A DNA stretch of 64,000 nucleotides from WHSW01 sp963767475 (GTDB taxonomy: Bacteria > Actinomycetota > Thermoleophilia > Solirubrobacterales > 70-9): positions 1,794,490 to 1,858,489 of the forward strand of contig CAVYEI010000002.1 of assembly GCA_963767475.1 (NCBI GenBank), given 5' to 3'. The notes under the pieces are model-generated. The model worked only from the letters and a program-made list of their open reading frames with translations, searched no databases and was not told where the DNA came from. This document shows positions 33,969 through 44,302 of the stretch, piece by piece. Within the stretch, counting starts at the first letter, position 1, and each line of letters starts with the position of its first letter. The translations under genes and the position numbers were made by a program.

Positions 33969-36900
33969 ATGGCGCGGGCGAGTATTGGAGTGGTGGGCGT
34001 GGTCGCGGGCGTGGTCGCCCTGTTTGCCGGGGCGCCGGCCGCGCAGGCCGCCGGGACGCCGAACATCGCGCTCGACAAGAGCGCGCCGGCGACCGTCCTC
34101 TACGGCGAGGAGTCCACCGTCACCCTCCATGCGTCGAACCCGACCGGTCAGCCCGTGGGCTACAACCTCAGCTTCCGCGACGTGCTCCCGGCCGGGGTCT
34201 CCTACGTCGCCGGATCGGCGCCGGCCGTGGTCGGCCAGCCGCAGGTGATCAACAACGCTCCGGCCGCGGGGCAGACGACCCTGATCTGGTCGAACGTCGC
34301 CGACCTGACCGCCAACTCGAGCTTCGAATTCGACTACCGGGTCGCGCACAGCGCGGTGACCTACGAGGTCGGCGACATCTACCTGAACTCGGCCGGCGCC
34401 TACGTCAACTGCGACCCGCGCTTCGTCCCGGACTTCAACGCTCTCGGCGTGCCAACCCAGACGGGCGGCAACCAGACCTGCACGGGCGCCCCGGAGGAGG
34501 AGTCCTACACCGGCTTCGCCACCGACTCGGCGGCGACGACGATCACCGCGATCGAGATCGAGAAGGAGGAGCCCTCGCCTGAGGACGAGCTGCTGCGCGG
34601 CCTGCACGACCACCAGACCGTCTACACGCTCACCGTCACCAACAACGGGATCGCCGCCACCGACAACCTGGCGATCGAGGACTTCATCCCCGCCGGCCTG
34701 GAGTTCCTCGGCTGCGCGGGCACCGACAACACCACCGACGCGCCCACCAACCCGGGCTCGACCGACGAGTATCCGGGCTCGGGCCCGATCAACCCCGGCA
34801 ACTCCGCGCCGCCCGCCGCCTGCGTTGAGCCCGACGAGGTCGAAACCGTCTCCGACCCGCCCGGCCATCCCGCCGGCACGTACACCCGGGTGCGCTGGAA
34901 CGACCTCGCCGATCTCGCCCCGAACGACGTCTTCACGCTGCGCTACGTCGCCGCGATCCCGCTGCGGGCGAACACGATCGACTGGAACGGCGCCGCGGCC
35001 GGCCTCGGCACCGCGCCGAGCGCCGCGACCGGCCTGCAGGCCTCCAACCTCGACAACAACTCCGGCCCCGAGACTTTCGAGGACGGCGGCAGTGAGCCGA
35101 GCTACGTCAACGAGGCGATCGCATCCGGCGACTTCGACGCCTCGGGCGGGCCCCTGGCGGTTACCGACAGCGACACCGAGGTGGTGCACGCCGAGGACCT
35201 GCGGATCCTCAAGTCGGTGAACCCCGGGACGCTTGCCGTCGGCGTCCCGATCTCGGAGTGGACGCTGAATATCGCCACCGGCGAGTACCGGTTCGTCGAC
35301 GACCTCACCGTCACCGACACGCTCGGCGACGGCTACTGCCCGCTGGGCACGGCGAATCTCGAGCAGACGCCGCCGGCGGCCGACCCTGAGTGCGACCCGA
35401 CCGGCGACCAGCCGTCGGATCCCTACACGACCGTCGCCGAGCAGGCCGACGGCACCTGGGAGATCACCTGGGACGAGACCACCGATCCCGCGCTGGCGCG
35501 GATCGAGCCCTCGTCACAGCACACGATCACCTTCCCGACCCGCACCCGCGGCTTCTACCAGGAGAACTTCGCGAACGACACGCCGCTGCTCGCCAACGAC
35601 ACGGCGTCCAACAACGTCTCGATCGAGGGGACCGACTGGATCATTTGCGCGCCAGGCGCCCCCTCGCCGCCCGTCCCGTCCACCTGCGGCGGCGGCCAGG
35701 CGAAGATCGACGCCGACGAGCCCGACGGCACGCCGGACACCGACGTCTCCGACGCGAGCCAGGAGGGCGCCGGCCCCACGATCCACAAGTCGGTGGGCCA
35801 GGCGGTCAACGAGGCCGACTGCCTGACCGCCGCCTACGGCGACGCGGCGCCGACCGCGAGCCCCGGCGACACCCTCTGCTACCGGCTGCGGATGGACTTC
35901 CCCGGGCAACTCGATTCCGGGAGCGTCGAGATCACCGACTTCATCCCCCCGGGCACCGTCTACGTGCCCGGCTCGACTGACCTGACGCCGGCCAACACCG
36001 CCGGGATAGCGACCGCCAGCCCGCCGGAGCCCGACGTGGACGGCAGCGCGCTGAGCTGGCCGCTCGACGACAGCGGCGGCTTCGTCGGCGAGGGCCAGGT
36101 GCTCGAGCTCGTGTTCCAGGTGGAGCTCGAGCGGCTCGCCACCCAGAGCGACGGCGACCTGCTCGACAACCTGATGAAGGCGGTGTTCATCAACACCGCG
36201 GGGACCAGCTTCCCGCTGCGCGACGCGCGCCCGTTCGAGCTCGCTCAGCCCGAGGTGACGCTGCTGAAGGGCGTGCGCGACGTGAACAACGGGCCGGTAA
36301 ACGGGCCGAACGTCGACGGCGTGAGCGTCGTCGGCGGCGATGATGTCACCTACCGGATCGACATCGACAACGACGGCTCGGTCGCCGCGCAGAACGCACA
36401 GGTCTGGGACGAGCTGCCGCCGCAGTTCACCTGCGCGATGGTCTCGAACATCGACCCCGCGGGCACCTGCAATGCGGTCGAGAACCGGATCGAGTGGACC
36501 GGGATCGCGATCCCGGTGGGAGGCATCGCCACGCCCCTCACCTACGACGTCGCGATCCCCGACGGGCTCTCGCCCACGGACTCGCTCGAAAACCACGCCG
36601 GCGTGCGCCAGTACGAGTCGCCCAGCGGCAGCGGGCCGTACACCACCATCCCGTCGGAGAACATCGACCCGACCCAGGACCCGAACGCGAACGCCGGGCC
36701 GGCCGACGACACGTCCGACGTGGTGATCGAGGACGTGAACGTCGCCAAGTCGCGGACCACCGCGGTGACCGAGACCCCGGGCAACGCCGCGGGCGACGCG
36801 ACGATCGGCGAGCAGATCACCTACACGGTGACCACCACGATCCCCGAGGGCTCGACCCTCACCGGCGCCAACACCCGGCTCACCGACAACTTCGGCGCGC

Positions 36901-39900
36901 GCCACGTGCTCGTCGGCTCGCCTTCGGCGACCCTCGACACCGACGCGGGGGGCGCCGGCGCACCGGTGGCGCTGCCGACCGCGGGGCTCACGCTCGGCAC
37001 CACCGGCAGCACGATCACGATCGACTTCCCCGACCCCTACGCGAACCCCGCGGGCAGCGGCGACGACGTGCTCGTGCTCACCTTCGTCGCCCGCCCGGCC
37101 GACGCCTACACGACGAACTGGGCGCAGGGCAACGCCACCCAGCGCACCCTGCCGAACACCGCGACGTTCTCCTGGCTCGACTCGGGCGGCGGCGCGCAAA
37201 CCGACTCGGCGAGTACGAACACGACGATCGTTGAGCCGCTCGTCTCGCTGACGAAGTCCAACAACGCGGGCGCCGTGGTCAGTCCCGGCGAGATCATCAC
37301 CTACTCGCTGAACGCGTCGAACTCGAGCGCGGTGCGCGTCTCGAACGCGCACAACGCGACCGTGGTCGACCAGGTGCCCGACGGGCTCAGCCCGGTGAAC
37401 GGCGGCGTGCCGGTCGCCGACGGCGGCACCGTGAACCCCAACGGCGGCGTCTGGAACGAGACAGCGCACACGATCACCTGGACCGTCGGCACGCTCACGC
37501 CCGGCCAGAACGTGGGACTCTCCTACGACGCGGTGGTCGACAACGACGCGACCGGCTCGGGCACGCTCGTCAATACGGCGGACCTCCAGGTCAGCTCGAT
37601 GGCGGGCACGCCGACAGGCGAGCGGACCTCCACCTCGCCCGGTAGCCCGACCGGCTACGACGACGACGCGACGTCCTCGGTCACCCTGGTCGCGGGCACG
37701 ATCACCAAGAGCCCCTCGCCCTCCTCGGCGACGATCGGCGAGCAGGTCGACTACACGCTCACCATCTCGATCCCGGCGAGCATCGTCGACTTCGACGCGA
37801 CCGTCATCGACCAGCTGCCCGACGGCCTGATCTTCGACCAGTACGTGTCGGCGACCTGCACCGTCGGCTGCGCGGCCGGCCCGACGCAGATCAACCCGTC
37901 GACGATCACCCCGACGCTGAACGCCGACGGCACCTCCGTGCTCGGCTGGTGGTTCGGCGACCTCGCTTCGGCCCCCGTGCCGCGGACGGTCGAGCTCGTC
38001 TACCGCGCGCACGTCGCCGACACCTACGACGGCGGCGTGCCCGTGATCGACGGCGACACGCTCGACAACCAGGCGACCTTCATGTGGAACCAGACCGACC
38101 AGGTCGGCCCGCCGCCGTCGAGCCCGCCCAACCCGGGTGACTTCGACAACACCGAGTCCGACCAGGCGTCGATCGACGTGGTCGAGCCCGAGCTCGCGCT
38201 CGACAAGGACGTCTCCGGCGATCCCGACGACGACGACGCCCGCGACGCCGAGCCCGGCGACTCATTCACCTACGCGCTGCGGGTGACCAACAACGGCACC
38301 GCGCCGGCGTACGACGTGACGGTCACCGACCAGCCCGACGCCGAGCTCACCAACGTCGTCGCGACCACCGGCGCGGGCGACCTCGTCGACCCGTGGACGG
38401 CCGGCGACCCGGACATGCGCTGGCTGATCCCGGGCCCGATCGCGCCGGGTGCGACCGTGGTGCTCGAGTACACGGCCGACCTCGTGCCGTCGGCCCAGCT
38501 CAACAACGGCCAGCAGGTGATCAACACCGCCGACGTGCCGTCGTACTTCGGCGTCCCGGAGGACGACCGCGACCTGAACCCGGCCTTCGTCTACCGCGAC
38601 TACGACAACGTCGCGCCCGACACGGTCACGATCACCGTGCTCGTCCCCGATCTTGAGCTGGTGAAGACCACCGGCGTCGCCGGCTTCCCCGACAGCGCCG
38701 CGGCGCAGATCGAGACGCCGTTCCCGTGGCGGGTGACCGTCACCAACCCGAACGCCGGCAGCCACCTGAACGGCGTCGACGTCACCGACACGCTGCCGAA
38801 CAACTGGGCGTATGTCCCGGGCTCGGCCCAGATCACCGGCACCGGCACGCTCACGCCGGGCGGCCAGGTGGAGCCGACGATCTCGGGCGGTGGCACGACG
38901 CTCGACTGGGCGAACCTCGGCGATCTCGCCGGGGCCGAGAACCTGGTGATCGAGTTCCAGGCCGAGCCGTCGCCGCAGGCGGCGATCGACCCGGGCCTCA
39001 ACGACCCGCACGTGAACGACGCGGCGGCAGTCGGCGAGGACACCTCCGGTGCGACCGCGAGCGCCGCCGGCCCCTACGCCGATGACGACGACGCGAGCGC
39101 CGATCTCGACACGCCGCTCGCCGACCTGGCGATCCAGAAGGTCGCCGCCGACCACGCGCCGATCGCGGGGACCGACGTCACCTGGACCCTGACCGCGACG
39201 AACAACGGACCGCAGAGCTCGCCCGAGGCGACGGTCACCGACACGCTGCCTGCCGGGCTCACCTACGTCTCGGCGACGCCCGAGCGCGGCACCTGCGACT
39301 TCGCCGCCGGGACGCTGACCTGCGTCCTCGGCACGATGGCGCCCGCCGAGGTGCTCGAGATCACCCTTGTGACCACCGTCGGCGCCGATCAGGTGGGCCA
39401 GACGATCCTGAACGCCGCCGAGATCGGCGACGAGTTCATCGACGACACCGATCCCAGCAACGACGTCGACGACGACGAGGTCACGCCCGACGGCAGCTCT
39501 GCGCTGCGCACCGAGAAGGTGCTGCTCGACTCGCTGCGCCTGGGCTTCCACTCGAAGTACCGGGTCACGGTCACCAACGACGGGCCGAGCGACGCGTCCG
39601 CGGTCGAGCTCACGGACACGCTGCCGGCCCAGCTCACCTACGTCGGCGCCAGCGACCCGAGTTGCGCCGCCGCGGGCCAGCTGGTCACCTGCATGCTCGG
39701 CGACATCGCTGCGGGCGCCAGCGCCTCGGTCGAGCTCGAGGTCGACGTGACGACCTACAGCGCGTCGCCGGTCACCAACTCCGCCAGCGCCCTCGGCACC
39801 GGGCCGGGGACGACCACCGGACCTCCGGGCGACACGACCGACCCGATCCTCAACGCCGACCTGGCGATCCGCAAGATCGCGCCGAAGCGCCTCGTCCTGG

Positions 39901-40634
39901 GCGAGCGGGCGACCTACAAGCTCGAGGTCACCAACGTCAGCCAGATCCCCAGCGGCGGCACCGCGACCGTCACCGACGAGATGCCGAAGGGCCTCGAGCC
40001 GCTGACTGCGACCGGCACCGGCTGGGCCTGCACGATCGCCGGCCGGCTGGTGACCTGCGATCGCTCCGACTCGCTCCCCGCGGGCACCGCGTGGCCGCGG
40101 ATCTCGATCGACGTCCGGGTCTCCGACTCGCTCGGCGGTGGCAAGGTGCGCAACACCGCGCAGGTGAAGCTGCCCGGCGACGCCGACACCTCCAATGACG
40201 TGTCGACCGTCGCGCTCGCGCCCGAGGGCGACGACGTCGACCCCGGCGGCGGTGGCGGCGCCGGCGATGAGCCGAGCTGTCTCGGCGGCCGGATCTCCGC
40301 GATTCCGGCCGAGGTGCTGATCGGGCCGGCCCAGACGCTCAAGATCGTGGTCGAGCAACGCGACGGCCGCGCGGCCCGCGGCGTGAAGGTCCAGCTGCGC
40401 CACCAGCCGAGTGGCGACCGCGAAAGCGACAAGACCAACCGCTCGGGCAAGGCGAAGTTCACCGTCCGCGCCGAGAGCGACGACGACCGCTGGGTCGCGC
40501 GGGTGAAGAAGTGCGGCCTGGTCGAGCGGATCAGCGCTCTGGACCCGGAGGCTTGCCGCGCGGCGGACGAGGTTGCGGACACGGGCGCGGCCGGGGCCGC
40601 GGCCCCCGCGGAGCCCACGCGGCGCCGCTGCTGA
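33969..40634 (+). CDS. Giant secreted DUF11-repeat surface protein
   Basis: 2221 aa. Signal peptide (VVGVVAGVVALFAGAPAAQA) then about 13 tandem beta-sandwich repeats of 110-170 residues. Each starts with a xLxKS/xIxK strand and holds the VTNNG...VTDTLPAGLTYV signature of DUF11/conserved-repeat domains; clear starts fall near residues 195, 410, 605, 760, 920, 1090, 1240, 1410, 1560, 1719, 1844 and 1962. An Ig-like domain follows, with a short basic tail (RRRC) but no hydrophobic anchor or clear LPxTG. ATG 33969 has GGGAGG upstream. Probable adhesin or cell-surface stalk; repeats are diverged, so slippage is not an issue. Confidence 0.9.
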   Translation: MARASIGVVGVVAGVVALFAGAPAAQAAGTPNIALDKSAPATVLYGEESTVTLHASNPTGQPVGYNLSFRDVLPAGVSYVAGSAPAVVGQPQVINNAPAAGQTTLIWSNVADLTANSSFEFDYRVAHSAVTYEVGDIYLNSAGAYVNCDPRFVPDFNALGVPTQTGGNQTCTGAPEEESYTGFATDSAATTITAIEIEKEEPSPEDELLRGLHDHQTVYTLTVTNNGIAATDNLAIEDFIPAGLEFLGCAGTDNTTDAPTNPGSTDEYPGSGPINPGNSAPPAACVEPDEVETVSDPPGHPAGTYTRVRWNDLADLAPNDVFTLRYVAAIPLRANTIDWNGAAAGLGTAPSAATGLQASNLDNNSGPETFEDGGSEPSYVNEAIASGDFDASGGPLAVTDSDTEVVHAEDLRILKSVNPGTLAVGVPISEWTLNIATGEYRFVDDLTVTDTLGDGYCPLGTANLEQTPPAADPECDPTGDQPSDPYTTVAEQADGTWEITWDETTDPALARIEPSSQHTITFPTRTRGFYQENFANDTPLLANDTASNNVSIEGTDWIICAPGAPSPPVPSTCGGGQAKIDADEPDGTPDTDVSDASQEGAGPTIHKSVGQAVNEADCLTAAYGDAAPTASPGDTLCYRLRMDFPGQLDSGSVEITDFIPPGTVYVPGSTDLTPANTAGIATASPPEPDVDGSALSWPLDDSGGFVGEGQVLELVFQVELERLATQSDGDLLDNLMKAVFINTAGTSFPLRDARPFELAQPEVTLLKGVRDVNNGPVNGPNVDGVSVVGGDDVTYRIDIDNDGSVAAQNAQVWDELPPQFTCAMVSNIDPAGTCNAVENRIEWTGIAIPVGGIATPLTYDVAIPDGLSPTDSLENHAGVRQYESPSGSGPYTTIPSENIDPTQDPNANAGPADDTSDVVIEDVNVAKSRTTAVTETPGNAAGDATIGEQITYTVTTTIPEGSTLTGANTRLTDNFGARHVLVGSPSATLDTDAGGAGAPVALPTAGLTLGTTGSTITIDFPDPYANPAGSGDDVLVLTFVARPADAYTTNWAQGNATQRTLPNTATFSWLDSGGGAQTDSASTNTTIVEPLVSLTKSNNAGAVVSPGEIITYSLNASNSSAVRVSNAHNATVVDQVPDGLSPVNGGVPVADGGTVNPNGGVWNETAHTITWTVGTLTPGQNVGLSYDAVVDNDATGSGTLVNTADLQVSSMAGTPTGERTSTSPGSPTGYDDDATSSVTLVAGTITKSPSPSSATIGEQVDYTLTISIPASIVDFDATVIDQLPDGLIFDQYVSATCTVGCAAGPTQINPSTITPTLNADGTSVLGWWFGDLASAPVPRTVELVYRAHVADTYDGGVPVIDGDTLDNQATFMWNQTDQVGPPPSSPPNPGDFDNTESDQASIDVVEPELALDKDVSGDPDDDDARDAEPGDSFTYALRVTNNGTAPAYDVTVTDQPDAELTNVVATTGAGDLVDPWTAGDPDMRWLIPGPIAPGATVVLEYTADLVPSAQLNNGQQVINTADVPSYFGVPEDDRDLNPAFVYRDYDNVAPDTVTITVLVPDLELVKTTGVAGFPDSAAAQIETPFPWRVTVTNPNAGSHLNGVDVTDTLPNNWAYVPGSAQITGTGTLTPGGQVEPTISGGGTTLDWANLGDLAGAENLVIEFQAEPSPQAAIDPGLNDPHVNDAAAVGEDTSGATASAAGPYADDDDASADLDTPLADLAIQKVAADHAPIAGTDVTWTLTATNNGPQSSPEATVTDTLPAGLTYVSATPERGTCDFAAGTLTCVLGTMAPAEVLEITLVTTVGADQVGQTILNAAEIGDEFIDDTDPSNDVDDDEVTPDGSSALRTEKVLLDSLRLGFHSKYRVTVTNDGPSDASAVELTDTLPAQLTYVGASDPSCAAAGQLVTCMLGDIAAGASASVELEVDVTTYSASPVTNSASALGTGPGTTTGPPGDTTDPILNADLAIRKIAPKRLVLGERATYKLEVTNVSQIPSGGTATVTDEMPKGLEPLTATGTGWACTIAGRLVTCDRSDSLPAGTAWPRISIDVRVSDSLGGGKVRNTAQVKLPGDADTSNDVSTVALAPEGDDVDPGGGGGAGDEPSCLGGRISAIPAEVLIGPAQTLKIVVEQRDGRAARGVKVQLRHQPSGDRESDKTNRSGKAKFTVRAESDDDRWVARVKKCGLVERISALDPEACRAADEVADTGAAGAAAPAEPTRRRC

Positions 40635-40687
40635 GCGCGGGGCCGGATTCGGTCACTCCGACCCTCGACACGGGCGCGGGCTGGCGC

Positions 40688-40693
40688 TAGGGT
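40688..40693 (+). promoter_or_regulatory. -10 box TAGGGT
   Basis: Ends 6 nt before ATG 40700; the context GCGCTAGGGTG is repeated at 45243-45253 before another secreted-protein gene. Confidence 0.45.
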
Positions 40694-40699
40694 GAGGCG

Positions 40700-41833
40700 A
40701 TGGTCCGTGGGGGACGCGCACTGGCAGGGATGGCGATCGCGATCGCGGGCGCCGTCGCGCTGGCGCCGGCGGCGGGCGCCGCCAACCTCAACGGCTTCAC
40801 CCCCGAGCAGGCGGCCGAGGTCGACGCCGAGATTCAGGGCGTGATGAGCACCCAGAACGTCCCCGGCGTCAACGTCGGCGTTTACGCGCCCGGCGGCAAG
40901 CTCTACGAGAACTCCTACGGGGTCGCCGACATCCAGACGAACGAGCCGATGGACCCGGCAGACACGGTCCGGATCGCCTCGATCTCGAAGACGTTCACAG
41001 CGGTCGCCGTGCTGCGGCTGATCGACAAGAAGAAGCTGCGGCTCACCGACAAGCTCAACAAGTACGTCAAGGGCGTCCCCAACGGCGACCAGATCAACAT
41101 CCGCAAACTGCTCGGGATGACCGGCGGGATCTACGACTTCACCCGCGACGATCAGTTCAACACCGCCTTCTCGGCCAACCCGCTGCTGCCCGGATGGCAG
41201 CCCGGCGACGTGCTCGAGATCCTCGACGTGCACCCACCGGACTTCGCTCCGGGGGAGATGGTCAGCTACTCGGACTCGAACTACATCCTGCTCGGGATGA
41301 TCATCGAGAAGGTCACCGGCAGGCCGGTGGGCAAGGTGATCGACCGGCTCGCGCGGGACGCCGGGCTCGACCGGACCGAGTTCCCGCTCGACGCCGATCT
41401 GCCGGCGCCCTTCGCCCACGGCTACTACGCCGGCGACGACGGCACGGGGACGCTGCAGGACTACTCGGCGGTCAACCCCGACGTCGCCTGGACCGCCGGC
41501 AACATGCTCTCGACGCTCGCCGACCTGAAGCGCTGGGACAAGCTGCTGGCGACCGGCAAGCTGCTCTCCGACCGCCTCTTCGCCCGCCAGACCCAGTTTC
41601 GCCCGATCGCCAACGCCGGCGGGCCGAGCATCGGCTACGGCCTCGGGATGTTCAAGCTCGCCGACTGGATCGGCCACAACGGCGCCATCTACGGCTTCAA
41701 CACGGCGATGTTCTACCTCCCCGGCCAGAACGCCCGGATCGTGATCTCGGCCAACAAGTCGACCAACTTCTCCTCCGAGACGATCGACATGTTCTTCGGC
41801 ATCGCCGGGAAGCTGTTCCCGGGTTCGGTCTAG
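40700..41833 (+). CDS. Secreted serine hydrolase, class C beta-lactamase/D-Ala-D-Ala carboxypeptidase fold
   Basis: 377 aa. Signal peptide (AIAIAGAVALAPAAGA). Active-site motifs: S-x-x-K in ASISKTFTAVAVLRL, Y-x-N-type in VSYSDSNYILLGMII, and HNG in WIGHNGAIYGFN replacing KTG. This is the PF00144 family, acting on cell-wall peptides or esters; true beta-lactamase activity is not implied. It follows the giant surface protein on the same strand but has its own promoter. Confidence 0.9.
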   Translation: MVRGGRALAGMAIAIAGAVALAPAAGAANLNGFTPEQAAEVDAEIQGVMSTQNVPGVNVGVYAPGGKLYENSYGVADIQTNEPMDPADTVRIASISKTFTAVAVLRLIDKKKLRLTDKLNKYVKGVPNGDQINIRKLLGMTGGIYDFTRDDQFNTAFSANPLLPGWQPGDVLEILDVHPPDFAPGEMVSYSDSNYILLGMIIEKVTGRPVGKVIDRLARDAGLDRTEFPLDADLPAPFAHGYYAGDDGTGTLQDYSAVNPDVAWTAGNMLSTLADLKRWDKLLATGKLLSDRLFARQTQFRPIANAGGPSIGYGLGMFKLADWIGHNGAIYGFNTAMFYLPGQNARIVISANKSTNFSSETIDMFFGIAGKLFPGSV

Positions 41834-41839
41834 CGAGCT

Positions 41840-42877
41840 CTACAGACCCTGCAGGCTGCGTCGCCGCAGTCTGGGATCGGCGATCGCCGGCGGAGTCCAG
41901 CCGTCGTCGGTGGGGTTGAGCGTGATCCCGGGCGGGACGATCTCATCGATCTTGTCGAGCACCTCCTGGCTCAGGCGGATCTCGGCGGCCGGCAGCTGGC
42001 TCTCGAGCTGCTCCATCGTTCGCGGGCCGATGATCGGCGCGGTCACCGCCGGGTGCTCGAGCAGGAAGGCGAGCGACATCTCGATCAGCGAGATCCCGGC
42101 CTCGTCGGCGAGCTCGGCGAGCGAGTGGGCGGCCTCCAGCTTGCGCTGGTTCTCGGGCATCGACATGTCGTAGCGGTCGGGGACCAGCTGGGCGCGGCGG
42201 CTCTCAGGGACGTCGGCGTCCTTGCGGTACCTGCCGCTGAGCCAGCCGCCGGCGAGCGGGCTCCAGGGGATCACACCCATCCGGTGGCGCTCGCAGGTCG
42301 GCAGCAGGTCGCGCTCGATCGCGCGCACGAGGATCGAGTAGGGCGGCTGTTCGGTGACGAAGCGCTGGTGGCCACGCTTCTCGGCGACCGCCTGCGCCTC
42401 CGCCACGGCCGAGGGTGGGAAGGTCGAGGAGCCGATGTAGCGGACCTTGCCGGCGCGGATCAGGTCGCTGAGCGCCGACAGCGTTTCGTCGATATCGGTG
42501 TCGAGCTCGGGTCGGTGGATCTGGTAGAGGTCGATCCAGTCGGTGCCCAGGCGACGCAGCGAGTTCTCGACCTCCTGCATGATCCAGCGGCGCGAGTTGC
42601 CGAACTGGTTCGGATCGTCGCCCATCTTGCCGTGCACCTTGGTCGCCAGGAAGACCTGGTCGCGGCGCCCGGCAAGCGCCTTGCCGACGATCTCCTCCGA
42701 CTCCCCGCGGGCGTAGACGTCGGCCGTGTCGACGAAGTTGATCCCGGCGTCGAGCGCGGCGTGGATGATCCGGATGCACTCGTCGTGATCGGTCTCACCC
42801 CAGGCCCCGAACATCATCGCCCCGAGACAGAGCGGGCTTACCTGGACACCGGTCGATGCGAGCTCTCGAGTCTCCAT
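41840..42877 (-). CDS. Aldo/keto reductase
   Basis: 345 aa. NADPH-dependent carbonyl reductase TIM barrel. The catalytic tetrad is visible: Asp in FVDTADVYARGESE with Tyr, Lys in FLATKVHG and His in LYQIHRPE. The AITEQPPYSI-like segment and GPRTMEQLESQL (cofactor loop) are present. ATG 42877 is preceded by a TAGTAT box. The gene ends 6 bp from the convergent serine-hydrolase stop. Substrate unknown. Confidence 0.92.
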   Translation of the reverse strand: METRELASTGVQVSPLCLGAMMFGAWGETDHDECIRIIHAALDAGINFVDTADVYARGESEEIVGKALAGRRDQVFLATKVHGKMGDDPNQFGNSRRWIMQEVENSLRRLGTDWIDLYQIHRPELDTDIDETLSALSDLIRAGKVRYIGSSTFPPSAVAEAQAVAEKRGHQRFVTEQPPYSILVRAIERDLLPTCERHRMGVIPWSPLAGGWLSGRYRKDADVPESRRAQLVPDRYDMSMPENQRKLEAAHSLAELADEAGISLIEMSLAFLLEHPAVTAPIIGPRTMEQLESQLPAAEIRLSQEVLDKIDEIVPPGITLNPTDDGWTPPAIADPRLRRRSLQGL

Positions 42878-42884
42878 CGTTTCG

Positions 42885-42890
42885 ATACTA
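42885..42890 (-). promoter_or_regulatory. -10 box for a leaderless transcript
   Basis: TAGTAT on the minus strand, 7 nt before ATG 42877; it overlaps the last codons of the upstream MFS gene. Confidence 0.45.
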
Positions 42891-44302
42891 GGGAGTGCCG
42901 GGCTCCACCCCGGAGCGCGGCCGCGGCGGGTCGATGTAGGCGAGCGTCAGGCCGAGGACGATCACGATCCCGGCGGCGCCGAGCGCCAGGGCGACGTGCA
43001 TGCCGGAGACGAAACCGGTGGCGACGAGGCCCCCGAACACCGCTACCCCGAGCCCGCCGCCGAACTGGCGCGCGGCGTTGAAGACGCCGGAGGTGAGCGC
43101 CGCGCGCTCGGGCGGCATCGCCTCGAGCAGGGCGGCGGTCAGCGGCGGGATCGAGAGCCCGCCGCCGATCCCCATCGGCACCAACAGCACCAGGATCAGC
43201 GCCGTCGGCGTGGAGGCGTCGAGCGCCAGCATCGCCAGCAGCCCGGCGATCATCGTCAGCTCGCCGGCGATCAGCGGCGGCCGCGGCCCGTAGCGGCTGG
43301 TGAGGATCCCGGCGCCGATGTTGACGCCGGCGATCAGCGCCGACAGCGGCAGGAACATCAGCCCGGCAACGAGGGCTCCGTGGCCGAGCACGTCCTGGAA
43401 GTAGAGGCTGAGGACGAAGACCTGGCCGTAGAAGGCGAAGTTGAACAGCAGTCCGGCGACGATCGCCGAGGAAACCAACGGGGCGCGAAAGAGGTCGAAG
43501 GGCACGGCGGGGTGGAGCCGAGGTGCGTTCGATCCAGACGAAGGCGACGGCGGCGACGGCGAAGACGGCGAACGCAGCAAGTGCCGGCGCCGAGCCGAGC
43601 CCCTCGTGGCCGGCTTCGATCGCGCCGAAGATCAGCGCCCCGACGGCGACGATCGCCGCCGCCTGCCCGGGGAGGTCGAGCGGCGTGCTGCAGCCGTGGC
43701 GAACGCGGCCCGTGGGCGTTGGCGAGCACGGCGACGATGCCCACCGGCAGGTTGAGGAAGAAGATCGCGCGCCAGTCGACGGCGCTGGTGAGAATGCCGC
43801 CGAGCACCGGGCCGGCGGCGAGCGCGATCCCGCCGACCGCGGCCCAGGTCGCGATTCCCTTCGCCCGCGCGCCGGGATCGGCGAACGCGAGCCGCACGAG
43901 GGCGAGCGAGGAGGGCAGCAGCAGCGCCGCGGCGACGCCCTGCAGCAGTCGCGCGCCGATCAGGACGCCGATCGAGGGCGCGGCGGCGCAGGCGAGCGAG
44001 GCGATGGTGAAGGCGATCATCCCGGCCGAGTACACGCGCGAGACGCCGATCCGGTCGCCGAGCGCGCCGCTGGAGAGCAACAGCGCGGCGAAGGTGACCA
44101 CGTAGGCGTCGACGATCCACTGCAGCTCCGAGAGGTCGGCGCCGAGGTCGTCGCCGATCGACGGCAGGGCGACGTTGACGATCGTCACGTCGAGGATGAC
44201 GACGAAGAAGCCGAGCGAGGCGGCGAAGAGGGTGCGCCGCGGGGACGGGGAGTCGATGGCGAGAGATTTACCAGAGGCCCGGCGTCTGAGACGATCGGCC
44301 AA
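42888..44302 (-). pseudogene. DHA2-type MFS transporter with two frameshifts
   Basis: About 470 codons, full length for a 14-TM exporter. The 5' part (to about 43710) has VVILDVTIVNVALPSI, GALGDRIGVSRVY and GARLLQGVAAALLLPSSLALV. A middle segment in a second frame reads LDLPGQAAAIVAVGALIFG, and from about 43520 a third frame gives FDLFRAPLVSSAIVAGLLFNF to the C-terminus. All three parts align to one transporter, so the breaks are single-base indels. The start (TTG 44302) is uncertain and overlaps the divergent LLM gene. Confidence 0.75.

Noticed and set aside
35514..40403. Two very long minus-strand open frames opposite the DUF11 gene
   Set aside because: Val/Arg/Gly/Asp-rich complements of Thr/Asp/Pro-rich repeats, with no ribosome site and no family similarity.
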